DNA from: Alistipes sp. CAG:435
GTDB taxonomy: Bacteria > Bacteroidota > Bacteroidia > Bacteroidales > UBA932
Assembly: GCA_000433355.1 (NCBI GenBank)
Contig: FR893154.1
Span: forward strand, 1 to 64,000
Direction: 5' to 3'
Length of the DNA: 64,000 bases
Made by a program: the position numbers and the translations under genes. Numbering within the stretch: position 1 is the stretch's first letter; every line of letters begins with the position of its first letter. Under the pieces are notes generated by a model. The model searched no databases. It was not told the DNA's origin and saw only the letters and a list, made by a program, of their open reading frames with translations. Of the stretch, positions 52,124-60,280 are shown piece after piece.

Positions 52124-53725
52124 TTGATGAATATGAAAAAAATCATCTACTTGATATTGATCGCCTGCTCGGCCATCTTCCTTTCCTGCAAGGAGGATTC
52201 AGGAATGACAAAGGATGGCGATCTTTCGTTGTCTTTCTTGGAAGCAGAGCCAAGAATCGGTGCGGTGGTCCTGATGTGGGGCAATCCATCTGACGCGGAC
52301 TATTATTATTCGATGGTCACCTACACTAATTCGGAGGGGGAGACCGTGAGCCAGAAAGTGAGTGTCTATAGTGTTTATCCGGACGTGAACACACCAGCGT
52401 CCATGGTCAGGATCGGTGGATTTTCAGACACTGACACCTACGAGTTCACAGTCACACCATACACATCAGACGGACGTTACGGTGAGTCCAAGACCGTTTC
52501 CTGCACTCCGGAGGACGCCTCAAAGGCCTTCAAGTACATCACCGGTACGGTGGAGGCCAAGCCGACCGTAGAGGGTGGCGTGGTCAGCTGGAAGAATGAC
52601 TATGACGTTCCGGTGACCGTCACCATCACCTACAAGAACCTTGCGGGTGAGACCATTACGGAGACCCGTAAGGGCAGTGAGGACGGCAGCGTGGAGATCT
52701 TCCCGTTTGTGGACAAGACAAATGTGACGATCACGGCCACTGACGAGAGCGGCAAGAACACTTCGGAGCCAAAGGTTGTCGAGGTGACCCCGGAAAGGGG
52801 AGAGATCCCTCAGTCCAGAATGACGGCGATCGGAGCCTCTGGGGTGGAAGGTGACAATGTTCCCGCAAATCTTTTGGATAACAATGTCTCAACCGCTTGG
52901 TCAGGATCGAATAATGACATTGTGTGGGTTGCCATTGACCTTGGTGGGGTTCATCGGATCAACTGGTTTGAGCTGGTAGGTAATTCAAAGGATCGTGAAA
53001 GCCAGCCTACGGCTCTTATGGTTTTCCACTCAAAAGAGCCTGTGGCAGACTTGTCACAAGCTAAAAATCTTGGCACTTTTGAATATAATCCTGAGCGCAT
53101 CTATAACCATGCTTACAAATTGGAGAATCCGATAGATACCAGATATATTCTTATCGCCTTCCCAGGCGTGCAGCGCGTGAGCATCACCGAGTTCTGCGCC
53201 TACTATGCCGACGCGGCCACCCATTACGCCAAGGAGTCCGAGCTTGAGCTCCAGCCGGATCCGGATGATGACGCCACCTACTATCCAGAGATTGAGTACA
53301 TGACTCCTAACACTGGAATCATCAACAATCTTAAGATTACGGCAAGCAATCCGGAGAACCCGTCAGAGTTCACGTTCGCGACGACCGGAGGAGACTCTTG
53401 GGTGGCTATGCAGCCTCTCAAGAAACAGGCTCCTGGAACAGTTCTTGTGTTCCACTACAAGTCCACTGCTGACCTTGCCTGCGAGTTCTTCTGGTGCAAA
53501 GGCGGTTGGGGTGTCGGAGGCCCTGCCGGCGGCGTGGAGACATTCTTCACGCTCAAGAAGACCGATGAATGGAAGACATTCAAGATGAATATGGTCGATG
53601 CCTGGAACAAAGGTTGGTGGGGTGGAGACCCTGGAGCCGTAGTCCGTTTTGACATCGGTGACGGAGCCGGAGAGACAGTGGTGATCCGTCTTATGCACTG
53701 GCGTGCCGCCGAGGAAGGCGAATAA
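52124..53725 (+). CDS. Surface lipoprotein with fibronectin-like and discoidin (F5/8 type C) domains
   Basis: The frame opens at a TTG (52124); the true start is the ATG at 52127 or 52133 (MKKIIYLILIACSAIFLSC, lipobox Cys19 from the latter). The N-terminal third has two beta-sandwich units resembling fibronectin type III (about 30-130 and 135-225). A discoidin-like module follows (about 235-360: NLLDNNVSTAWSGSNNDIVW, VAIDLGGVHRINWFELVGN, VQRVSITEFCAYY). The C-terminal beta domain is aromatic-rich (FFWCKGGWGVGGPAGG) and may be a carbohydrate-binding module. Position after susD marks it as the accessory surface glycan-binding protein of locus 2; ligand unknown. Confidence 0.85.
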   Translation: MMNMKKIIYLILIACSAIFLSCKEDSGMTKDGDLSLSFLEAEPRIGAVVLMWGNPSDADYYYSMVTYTNSEGETVSQKVSVYSVYPDVNTPASMVRIGGFSDTDTYEFTVTPYTSDGRYGESKTVSCTPEDASKAFKYITGTVEAKPTVEGGVVSWKNDYDVPVTVTITYKNLAGETITETRKGSEDGSVEIFPFVDKTNVTITATDESGKNTSEPKVVEVTPERGEIPQSRMTAIGASGVEGDNVPANLLDNNVSTAWSGSNNDIVWVAIDLGGVHRINWFELVGNSKDRESQPTALMVFHSKEPVADLSQAKNLGTFEYNPERIYNHAYKLENPIDTRYILIAFPGVQRVSITEFCAYYADAATHYAKESELELQPDPDDDATYYPEIEYMTPNTGIINNLKITASNPENPSEFTFATTGGDSWVAMQPLKKQAPGTVLVFHYKSTADLACEFFWCKGGWGVGGPAGGVETFFTLKKTDEWKTFKMNMVDAWNKGWWGGDPGAVVRFDIGDGAGETVVIRLMHWRAAEEGE

Positions 53726-53756
53726 ACCAAGTTCATTGACACTTTAATATTTACAG

Positions 53757-55685
53757 ATGACAAAAAAGACAATTTCATCTATAATAGCTTTCGTGGTTAT
53801 GTCCTGCGCTGTTTCGGCACAGGACATAACTGTCCAAAGCCAGACCTTGGACCTGTATCAGGACACTTGGGTCGCGACTGACGCTCTGGGCAGGACAATG
53901 CCCGGAATCGATGCCGTAGGCCCTGTGAAGACCGACCAGCGCCGTGTTGTGGGAATATTCTACATAACGTGGCACACACAGAACCTTGCCACGTTACCGG
54001 GACCTTACGGGGCTGATGTCACGAAGGTTCTTAACGCCGATCCGAACGCCCGTCTCCAGGCCGACAATCCGAATTGGAAGTACGGCTCCTATCACTGGGG
54101 AGAGCCCGAGATGGGCTACTTCCTGAGCCAGGACGAATGGGTTATCCGGAAGGATATGTCGATGCTCTCCGACGCGGGGGTTGATGTGCTTGTGTTGGAT
54201 GTCACTAACGCCGTGCGTTACTGGGACGAGTGGGAGGTGCTTTTCTCCACGATGGAGAAGATGCGGGAGGAGGGCAACAACACCCCTCAGTTCTGTTTCT
54301 GGGCGTTCAACGGAGAGGTCATCACGGTCGTCCAGCAACTTTACGAGCGGATCTACAAGGAGAACAAGTACCCTGACTTGTGGTTCTTCTGGGACGGAAA
54401 ACCTTTGCTTCTCTACAACGCGGATCCTGTCCATGACGCCAACGGAGGCCACTCCGCCTACAAGGACGGCAAGCATGACTATTCCGATGATGTCAAGAAC
54501 TTCTTCACGCTGAGGAACATGTGGTGGGGCTACTACGAGTGGGCCGGCAAGCGTTTCATCGGCACGGAGGACAACTGGAGTTTCGGCTACAGCATGGCCG
54601 ACTCACGGATCAAGTCGATGACTCCGGAGCAGCTGGCTTCAAAGCATGACGGTAAGATCGAGGAAGTAGCCGTCACCCCTGCCCAGCATCCTGTCACCAT
54701 GACAGATGTCCCGATGGGAGTAGGAAAATCCTGGTCAAGGCGTGACGGCGAGCCGAAGCTCAATGAATATGATCTCCCGGATTCTGCCTACGTTCCGTGG
54801 CTCGGCCGCAAGGTTTCCGATCCGGAAGGCTATGGAATATATTTCCAGGAGCGCTGGGATGACGCTCTGGCCGCGAATCCGCAGTTCCTTTACCTGAATG
54901 ACTGGAATGAGTGGACCGCCGGGAAGTACAACGGAGACGTGATGTGGCTTGGCCGCAAGAATCCGTTTATGTTCGTGGACCAGTACAACGCCGAGTTCAA
55001 CAGGACGATCCAGCCGATGAAAGGAGGCTACACCGACAATTACTATATGCAGATGGCCCAGAACATCCGCCGCTACAAGGGAGCGCGCCCGATTCCGGTG
55101 AACAGGCATATTCATAAAATGTCGGTTGACGGGTCGTTCGCTGATTGGGACAGGATCGATGTCGTGTACCGCGACACCAAAGGCGACGTGTTCCATCGTG
55201 ACGCGAAGGGTTACGGCGGGCTTCACTACAAGGACTCTTCGGGAAGAAACGACATTGTGGCCTCCAAGGTGGCTGTCGGCAAGTCGGACATATTCTTTTA
55301 TGCCGAGACCGCAGATGCCTTGACTCCATATTCCGATCCGGATTGGATGCTGCTGCTGATTGATTCAGATGGTGATTCCTCGACTGGTTGGTATGGTTAT
55401 GACATATTGATTAACAAGGATATAGCATCTGACGGCAAGGGGAGTGTCCTTAGGTTTGTTGACGGGAAATGGGTCAAGGCGGGGGAGTACCGCTTCGCTG
55501 TGGAAGGCAACAAACTGGAACTGGCCGTGCCGAAGGCCCTGCTTGGTGTCTCCGGAAAATCGATGACCTTTGACTTCAAGTGGGCGGACAACACCGGAGA
55601 ACTGGTGGATCCTATCTCCCTTTGCCTGAAGGGCGACACCGCACCGAACCGTCGTTTCAACTACCGATTCATCTGGAATAAGTAA
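53757..55685 (+). CDS. GH99/GH71-like glycoside hydrolase with C-terminal CBM9-like domain
   Basis: 642 residues. Signal peptide MTKKTISSIIAFVVMSC... SAQ; there is no lipobox at the cut site. The catalytic TIM-barrel-like part runs from about 30 to 420: GIFYITWHTQN, DAGVDVLVLDVTNA, PDLWFFWDGKPLLLYN and LNDWNEWTAGKYN. A beta-sandwich follows (about 455-640) with the HRDAKGYGG and DIFFYAETADALTPYSDPDWMLLLIDSD patterns of CBM9-like domains. GH99 enzymes carry NEWxEG; here the second Glu is Ala388, while Glu385 is kept. Probably periplasmic; bond cleaved unknown. Stop lies 5 bases before the rhamnosidase gene. Confidence 0.82.
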   Translation: MTKKTISSIIAFVVMSCAVSAQDITVQSQTLDLYQDTWVATDALGRTMPGIDAVGPVKTDQRRVVGIFYITWHTQNLATLPGPYGADVTKVLNADPNARLQADNPNWKYGSYHWGEPEMGYFLSQDEWVIRKDMSMLSDAGVDVLVLDVTNAVRYWDEWEVLFSTMEKMREEGNNTPQFCFWAFNGEVITVVQQLYERIYKENKYPDLWFFWDGKPLLLYNADPVHDANGGHSAYKDGKHDYSDDVKNFFTLRNMWWGYYEWAGKRFIGTEDNWSFGYSMADSRIKSMTPEQLASKHDGKIEEVAVTPAQHPVTMTDVPMGVGKSWSRRDGEPKLNEYDLPDSAYVPWLGRKVSDPEGYGIYFQERWDDALAANPQFLYLNDWNEWTAGKYNGDVMWLGRKNPFMFVDQYNAEFNRTIQPMKGGYTDNYYMQMAQNIRRYKGARPIPVNRHIHKMSVDGSFADWDRIDVVYRDTKGDVFHRDAKGYGGLHYKDSSGRNDIVASKVAVGKSDIFFYAETADALTPYSDPDWMLLLIDSDGDSSTGWYGYDILINKDIASDGKGSVLRFVDGKWVKAGEYRFAVEGNKLELAVPKALLGVSGKSMTFDFKWADNTGELVDPISLCLKGDTAPNRRFNYRFIWNK

Positions 55686-55690
55686 TATTC

Positions 55691-58420
55691 ATGAAAAAAG
55701 TTCTTGCCTCTTTGCTGCTGCTTGCGGGTCTTTGCGCCCAGGCCAAGCCTACTGTCTTCCCTGTTTCGCTGAGCTGTAACGACATGGTGGATCCTGTCGC
55801 CGTGAGCGATGTCAGCTTCAGCTGGAAGCTCCGTTCGGATGTGAGGGCGGCCCGTCAGACTGCCTATGAGCTCTGGGTCGGTTCGACTCCGAATTGCGGC
55901 GGTGACGTGTGGAAGTCCGGGAAGGTCGTCTCCGATGACCAGCTTGACATTACCATCCCTCCGACAGTGACCCTTGAGGAAGGGAAGCGGTACTTCTGGA
56001 AGGTAAGAATTTGGGACGGCTCCGGCAAGGTCTCTCCGTGGACAAAGGCGGCCAGCTTCACAAAGTCGATAGACAACTCCTGGGAGGCTGACTGGATCGC
56101 GACAGGGAAGACTGAGGACGGGCCGTTCCCATATTTCCGCAAAACCTGCTTGATCGGCAAGGGTAAGGTCCGCAGGGCGGTTGTCTATCTCTGCGGTCTG
56201 GGCTGTTCGCAGCTCTACCTCAACGGCAGGGCGGTCGAGCCTGACAGGATTCTCGATCCGGCGCAGACCGACTACGACAAGAAAGCCCTTTACAGCGCGT
56301 TTGACGTGACCTCTCTTCTCGTGGGCTGCAAGAACTGCATCGGTGTCATGCTGGGCGCGGGATGGTACAACCAGGACAAGGTCTGGGGAGGGGGAATGAC
56401 CTACGGCAGACCTATCCTCCGCTGTCAGATGCGCGTTGAATATGCTTCCGGCAAGGTCGAGACCATCGGCACGGACACATCCTGGAAATGGGCGGACGGG
56501 CCGCTTGTCAGCTCCAATGTATATCAGGGTGATGAATATGACGCCACCCGCGAGATTGACGGCTGGTGCGAGGCTTCTTTCGATGACAGTTCCTGGAACG
56601 ATGCCGTGAAGGCAGGAGGTGTCATTCCCGTGAGGATGGCCGCGCAGGAGATACCTCCGATGAGGGCTTTCGCTCCTCAGAAGGCCTCCGCCATGTGGCG
56701 GTCTTCAAAGGAAGGAAATGTCTGGATCTATGATTTCGGAACCAACCTTACGTCGGAAGTAGTGTTCAGCGCGTCTCTTCCTCGCGGAGTGAGGCTCCAG
56801 ACCATAGGCTCCGAGGAGATCGACCCGAGGACCCGCGAGATTGACGTGGCTTCAACCGGCGTCGAACATGTCGGACTCCAGAAGGATTCCTACACTTTCG
56901 CCGGCAGGGGAAAGGAGACCTGGATGCCTGTCTTCACCTACCATGGAATGAGGTATGTGGAACTGACCGTGGAAGGCTCGGACGAGGAGCCGGCCTTGGA
57001 CTGGATCACCCGCGCTCCGGTGCACACGGATCTGGCCACGATCGGATCTTTCGAGTGTTCTGACCATCAGATCAACTATCTGCATGACATCGCCGAGCGT
57101 ACCTTCATCAATGCTTTCGTCGGGCTTCCTGTCGATTGCAACCAGCGGGAGAAGTGCGGCTGGCTCGGAGACACCCATGCCTACGACCGCGCTGCCGACA
57201 TGCTCTTCCAGATGAACAACTTCTGGGTCAAGTACCTTGATGACATCCGGACGACATCCGATGTCAGCCTCACCAACACCCTGTTCCACAAGTACTACAA
57301 CAATCAGTTCTACTTCGCCGACAAGGAAGCCGGCCTGCCTTTCATGATCGCCCCCGGAAAGCGTCTTTGCGGCGTCGCTTCCCCTGATTGGGGAACGGCG
57401 GTGGTGCAGCTTCCTTGGCATCTTTATGTGTACTACGGCAACAAGCGGATTCTCCGGGACTATTACGACATGATGAGCCACTGGGTACGCCACATAGCGT
57501 CCACGGCTGTTGACGGAATAGTCTATGAGGGTCTGGGCGACTGGTGTCCGACATTCAGCAGCCACGAGCACAACGGCACGGTGGTCGAGTTCTCTTCTTC
57601 GGCCTTCCATCTTCTTGATCTCGGGATCATGGTCAAGACGGCAAGGCTGCTCGGCAAGGAGGAAGACTTGGAATGGTTCGAAAAGCAGGAGGAATATGTC
57701 CGCAAGGCCATCGTCTCCAAGTTCTTCAACCCTCTCAAATGTTCTTTCGGCGGCCAGACGGCCGACGCTATGGCGCTTGAGCTCGGACTTTTCCCTGAGG
57801 ATCGTCGTCAGGAGGCCACCCAGGCCATTATGTACGACATCAACACCGGCCATAAGTTCTTGGATGTAGGGGTCTTCGGCCTGTCAAGGATAGGAAGCGA
57901 ACTCTCAAGGAACGGAGCCTCTGCCCAGGCTTTCGGCCTCTTCACAAAGAAGGGCGAGAACTCATTCGGCGTGATGGTGGACTCCCTCAAGGTGACCACA
58001 CTGTGGGAGATCCTGCCTGTCCAGAGTGACATCTATGCGAAGTCCCACGGATCACACAACCATCCTATGCAGGGTGGTTACGAGTCCTGGATTCTTGAGG
58101 ATGTCGCCGGATTAAGGCCCGTTGAGGATAATCCTGGTTTCAAGACCGTCATGTTCTACCCTCGGCACACCGCCGACCTTGAGTGGGCGAAGGCTACCGT
58201 GGACACCCGCTACGGAGTCACATCCACATCCTGGAGGAAGGAGGCCGGAAAACTTGTCTGGGACATTGTCATTCCTGCCGGCGCCGACGGCCTCGTGCAT
58301 ATTCCTGAAGGGAAAAAGGCAACCGTGGACGGCGAGGCCGTGTCCTTTGGCATAAAGTCACTGAACGGCGAGGACTTCCAGGTCTTCCCGTCAGGATCCT
58401 ACCACATTGTGGTGGAATAA
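55691..58420 (+). CDS. Alpha-L-rhamnosidase, family GH78
   Basis: 909 residues with a signal peptide (MKKVLASLLLLAGLCAQA). It removes terminal alpha-L-rhamnose. N-terminal beta domains (about 20-330) are: an Ig-like unit with WKLRSDVRAARQTAYELWV, and a carbohydrate-binding-like rhamnosidase N domain with LCGLGCSQLYLNGRAV and LGAGWYNQDKVWGGG. The (alpha/alpha)6 barrel has the GH78 acid motif D482-C-N-Q-R-E487-K-C-G-W, Glu487 being the expected general acid. Near 785-790 come HGSHNHPMQGGYESWIL and a C-terminal beta-sandwich with ATVDTRYGVTSTSWRKEAGK. It sits between two GH99-like genes, which points to a rhamnose-capped substrate. Confidence 0.95.
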   Translation: MKKVLASLLLLAGLCAQAKPTVFPVSLSCNDMVDPVAVSDVSFSWKLRSDVRAARQTAYELWVGSTPNCGGDVWKSGKVVSDDQLDITIPPTVTLEEGKRYFWKVRIWDGSGKVSPWTKAASFTKSIDNSWEADWIATGKTEDGPFPYFRKTCLIGKGKVRRAVVYLCGLGCSQLYLNGRAVEPDRILDPAQTDYDKKALYSAFDVTSLLVGCKNCIGVMLGAGWYNQDKVWGGGMTYGRPILRCQMRVEYASGKVETIGTDTSWKWADGPLVSSNVYQGDEYDATREIDGWCEASFDDSSWNDAVKAGGVIPVRMAAQEIPPMRAFAPQKASAMWRSSKEGNVWIYDFGTNLTSEVVFSASLPRGVRLQTIGSEEIDPRTREIDVASTGVEHVGLQKDSYTFAGRGKETWMPVFTYHGMRYVELTVEGSDEEPALDWITRAPVHTDLATIGSFECSDHQINYLHDIAERTFINAFVGLPVDCNQREKCGWLGDTHAYDRAADMLFQMNNFWVKYLDDIRTTSDVSLTNTLFHKYYNNQFYFADKEAGLPFMIAPGKRLCGVASPDWGTAVVQLPWHLYVYYGNKRILRDYYDMMSHWVRHIASTAVDGIVYEGLGDWCPTFSSHEHNGTVVEFSSSAFHLLDLGIMVKTARLLGKEEDLEWFEKQEEYVRKAIVSKFFNPLKCSFGGQTADAMALELGLFPEDRRQEATQAIMYDINTGHKFLDVGVFGLSRIGSELSRNGASAQAFGLFTKKGENSFGVMVDSLKVTTLWEILPVQSDIYAKSHGSHNHPMQGGYESWILEDVAGLRPVEDNPGFKTVMFYPRHTADLEWAKATVDTRYGVTSTSWRKEAGKLVWDIVIPAGADGLVHIPEGKKATVDGEAVSFGIKSLNGEDFQVFPSGSYHIVVE

Positions 58421-58454
58421 TTCAGAATATTCATTTAAAACCGCTTATTTGATT

Positions 58455-60272
58455 GTGAAAAGAGTCTTTCTTGCTTTTGCGCTTTTGTCCCTGGCTATGT
58501 CGCCGTTGTTCTCCCAAGGGGTGAGCAGTGACTCATGGGCCGCTACCGACGCTCTTGGCCGAAAGGTCAGATCCTACAATGACGCTCCGTCGAAGCGAGA
58601 CGGAAAGTTTGTCGCGATGTTTTTCTGGACCTGGCATCAGGGCAACGATGACACCACCTACCGGGTGAAGAACATCACCGAGATCGTCCGCAGGTATCCC
58701 GAGGCCATGAAGGATTACAATCATCCAGCCTGGGGAAGCAAGAAACCAGGATTCTTTTTCTGGGAGGAACCGCTGTTCGGCTACTACAAGACCACGGACA
58801 AGTGGGTTCTCCGCAAACAGGCGGAGCTTCTGGCAGACGCCGGCGTGGACGCTGTGTTCTTCGATTGCACCAACGGCTCGCTGACCTGGAAGGAATCCTA
58901 CGAGGCTCTTCTCCAGACGTGGGACGAGGCTCAGAGGGACGGCGTGAGTGTCCCGAAGATTGCTTTCATGCTTAATTTCGGCCCGTTCTCCTGGACTCGC
59001 ACTTCCCTACACGAACTCTACAATGATCTTTACAAGCCGGGCAGATACTCTAACCTGTGGTTTGTCTGGAAAGGCAAGCCTTGCATCATGGCTTATCCAG
59101 AGGCGCTTGATGATTCGCCGCTTGACAGGGAGATCGCCGGGTTCTTCACCTTCCGTCCAGGTCAGCCGGACTACGTTGACGGCCCTACCAGAAATGACCA
59201 GTGGGGGTGGTTGGAGAACTATCCTCAGCATGGCTATGTGGCCTCCAAAGGGGTTGACGGCAAAGTTTCCTACGAGCAGGTGACGGTGGGAGTCTCCCAG
59301 AACACGAGTCCTGACCGCAAGGGTCATTGCGGGGCATTCAACGTCAAGGATTCCCAAGGACGCAGTTTCTCTGTAAGGAACGGATTCGACCCTCGTCCCG
59401 ACGGCTATCTCTATGGCTGGAACTTCTCCGAGCAGTGGGACCGTGCCTACGAGCTTGATCCTGAACTGGTGTTTGTGACCGGATGGAACGAGTACATTGC
59501 CGGAATATGGCTTCCGCAGCATGGCTGGCAAGGGGATCCGTTCTCGTTCGTGGATCAGTTTGACTGGGATCACAGCCGTGACATCGAGCCGAACAAAGGC
59601 TGGGGAGACAAGGGGGATGTCTACTATCTCCAGCTGGTTGACAGGGTAAGGAAATTCAAGGGAATGACTCCTGCCGCGTCGGCAAGCGAAGAGAAGACAA
59701 TCAGCCTCAGGAATGTCAGGGACTGGGATGATGTGCTGCCTTACTATCAAAGCTACAAAGGCAACACCATGCACCGTGACGCGCGCGGACGCTATGACAT
59801 GTACTACACCAACAATTCCGGACGCAATGACATCGTGGGAGCCAAGGTCGCCCGCGACCAGGAGAACATCTGGTTCTATGTCGAGACCGCCGGGGAGCTT
59901 TCTCCGCAGTCCGACCCGCACTGGATGCAGCTGCTCATCGACGTTGACAGGGACAAGTCCACTGGCTGGAACGGCTATGATTTCATCATCAACCGCGTCA
60001 GTCCAAAGGGGCGTAAGGCTGTTATGGAGAGGAATATTCAAGGAATATGGATGTGGGAGAAGTCGTCCGAGTGCGAGTTCAGGACTTTCGGCAACAAACT
60101 TGTAATAAAGATTCCTCGCAAGGCCCTGGGATTGTCTTCCGGATCACTTGACCTTGAGTTCAAGTGGAACGACAATATGCAGGAAGAGGGTAACATCATG
60201 GACTTCTACGTCAATGGCGACACCGCTCCCGGAGGCAGGTTCAACTATGTATATACAACACAGTCTAACTGA
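58455..60272 (+). CDS. Second GH99/GH71-like glycoside hydrolase with CBM9-like domain
   Basis: 605 residues from a GTG at 58455, chosen because MKRVFLAFALLSLAMSPLFSQG-like residues after it make a complete signal peptide; the frame is open from a TTG at 58407, overlapping the previous gene. Paralogue of the protein at 53757: SSDSWAATDALGR, KFVAMFFWTWHQGNDD, DAGVDAVFFDCTNGSLTW, PGRYSNLWFVWKGKPCIM and VTGWNEYIAGIW. The position of the second GH99 Glu is again Ala (349, with Glu346 kept). The same C-terminal CBM9-like block follows (MHRDARGRYDMYYTNNSGRND). The two paralogues have diverged well, so they may act on different linkages of one glycan. Confidence 0.82.
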   Translation: MKRVFLAFALLSLAMSPLFSQGVSSDSWAATDALGRKVRSYNDAPSKRDGKFVAMFFWTWHQGNDDTTYRVKNITEIVRRYPEAMKDYNHPAWGSKKPGFFFWEEPLFGYYKTTDKWVLRKQAELLADAGVDAVFFDCTNGSLTWKESYEALLQTWDEAQRDGVSVPKIAFMLNFGPFSWTRTSLHELYNDLYKPGRYSNLWFVWKGKPCIMAYPEALDDSPLDREIAGFFTFRPGQPDYVDGPTRNDQWGWLENYPQHGYVASKGVDGKVSYEQVTVGVSQNTSPDRKGHCGAFNVKDSQGRSFSVRNGFDPRPDGYLYGWNFSEQWDRAYELDPELVFVTGWNEYIAGIWLPQHGWQGDPFSFVDQFDWDHSRDIEPNKGWGDKGDVYYLQLVDRVRKFKGMTPAASASEEKTISLRNVRDWDDVLPYYQSYKGNTMHRDARGRYDMYYTNNSGRNDIVGAKVARDQENIWFYVETAGELSPQSDPHWMQLLIDVDRDKSTGWNGYDFIINRVSPKGRKAVMERNIQGIWMWEKSSECEFRTFGNKLVIKIPRKALGLSSGSLDLEFKWNDNMQEEGNIMDFYVNGDTAPGGRFNYVYTTQSN

Positions 60273-60280
60273 TTTTGAAC

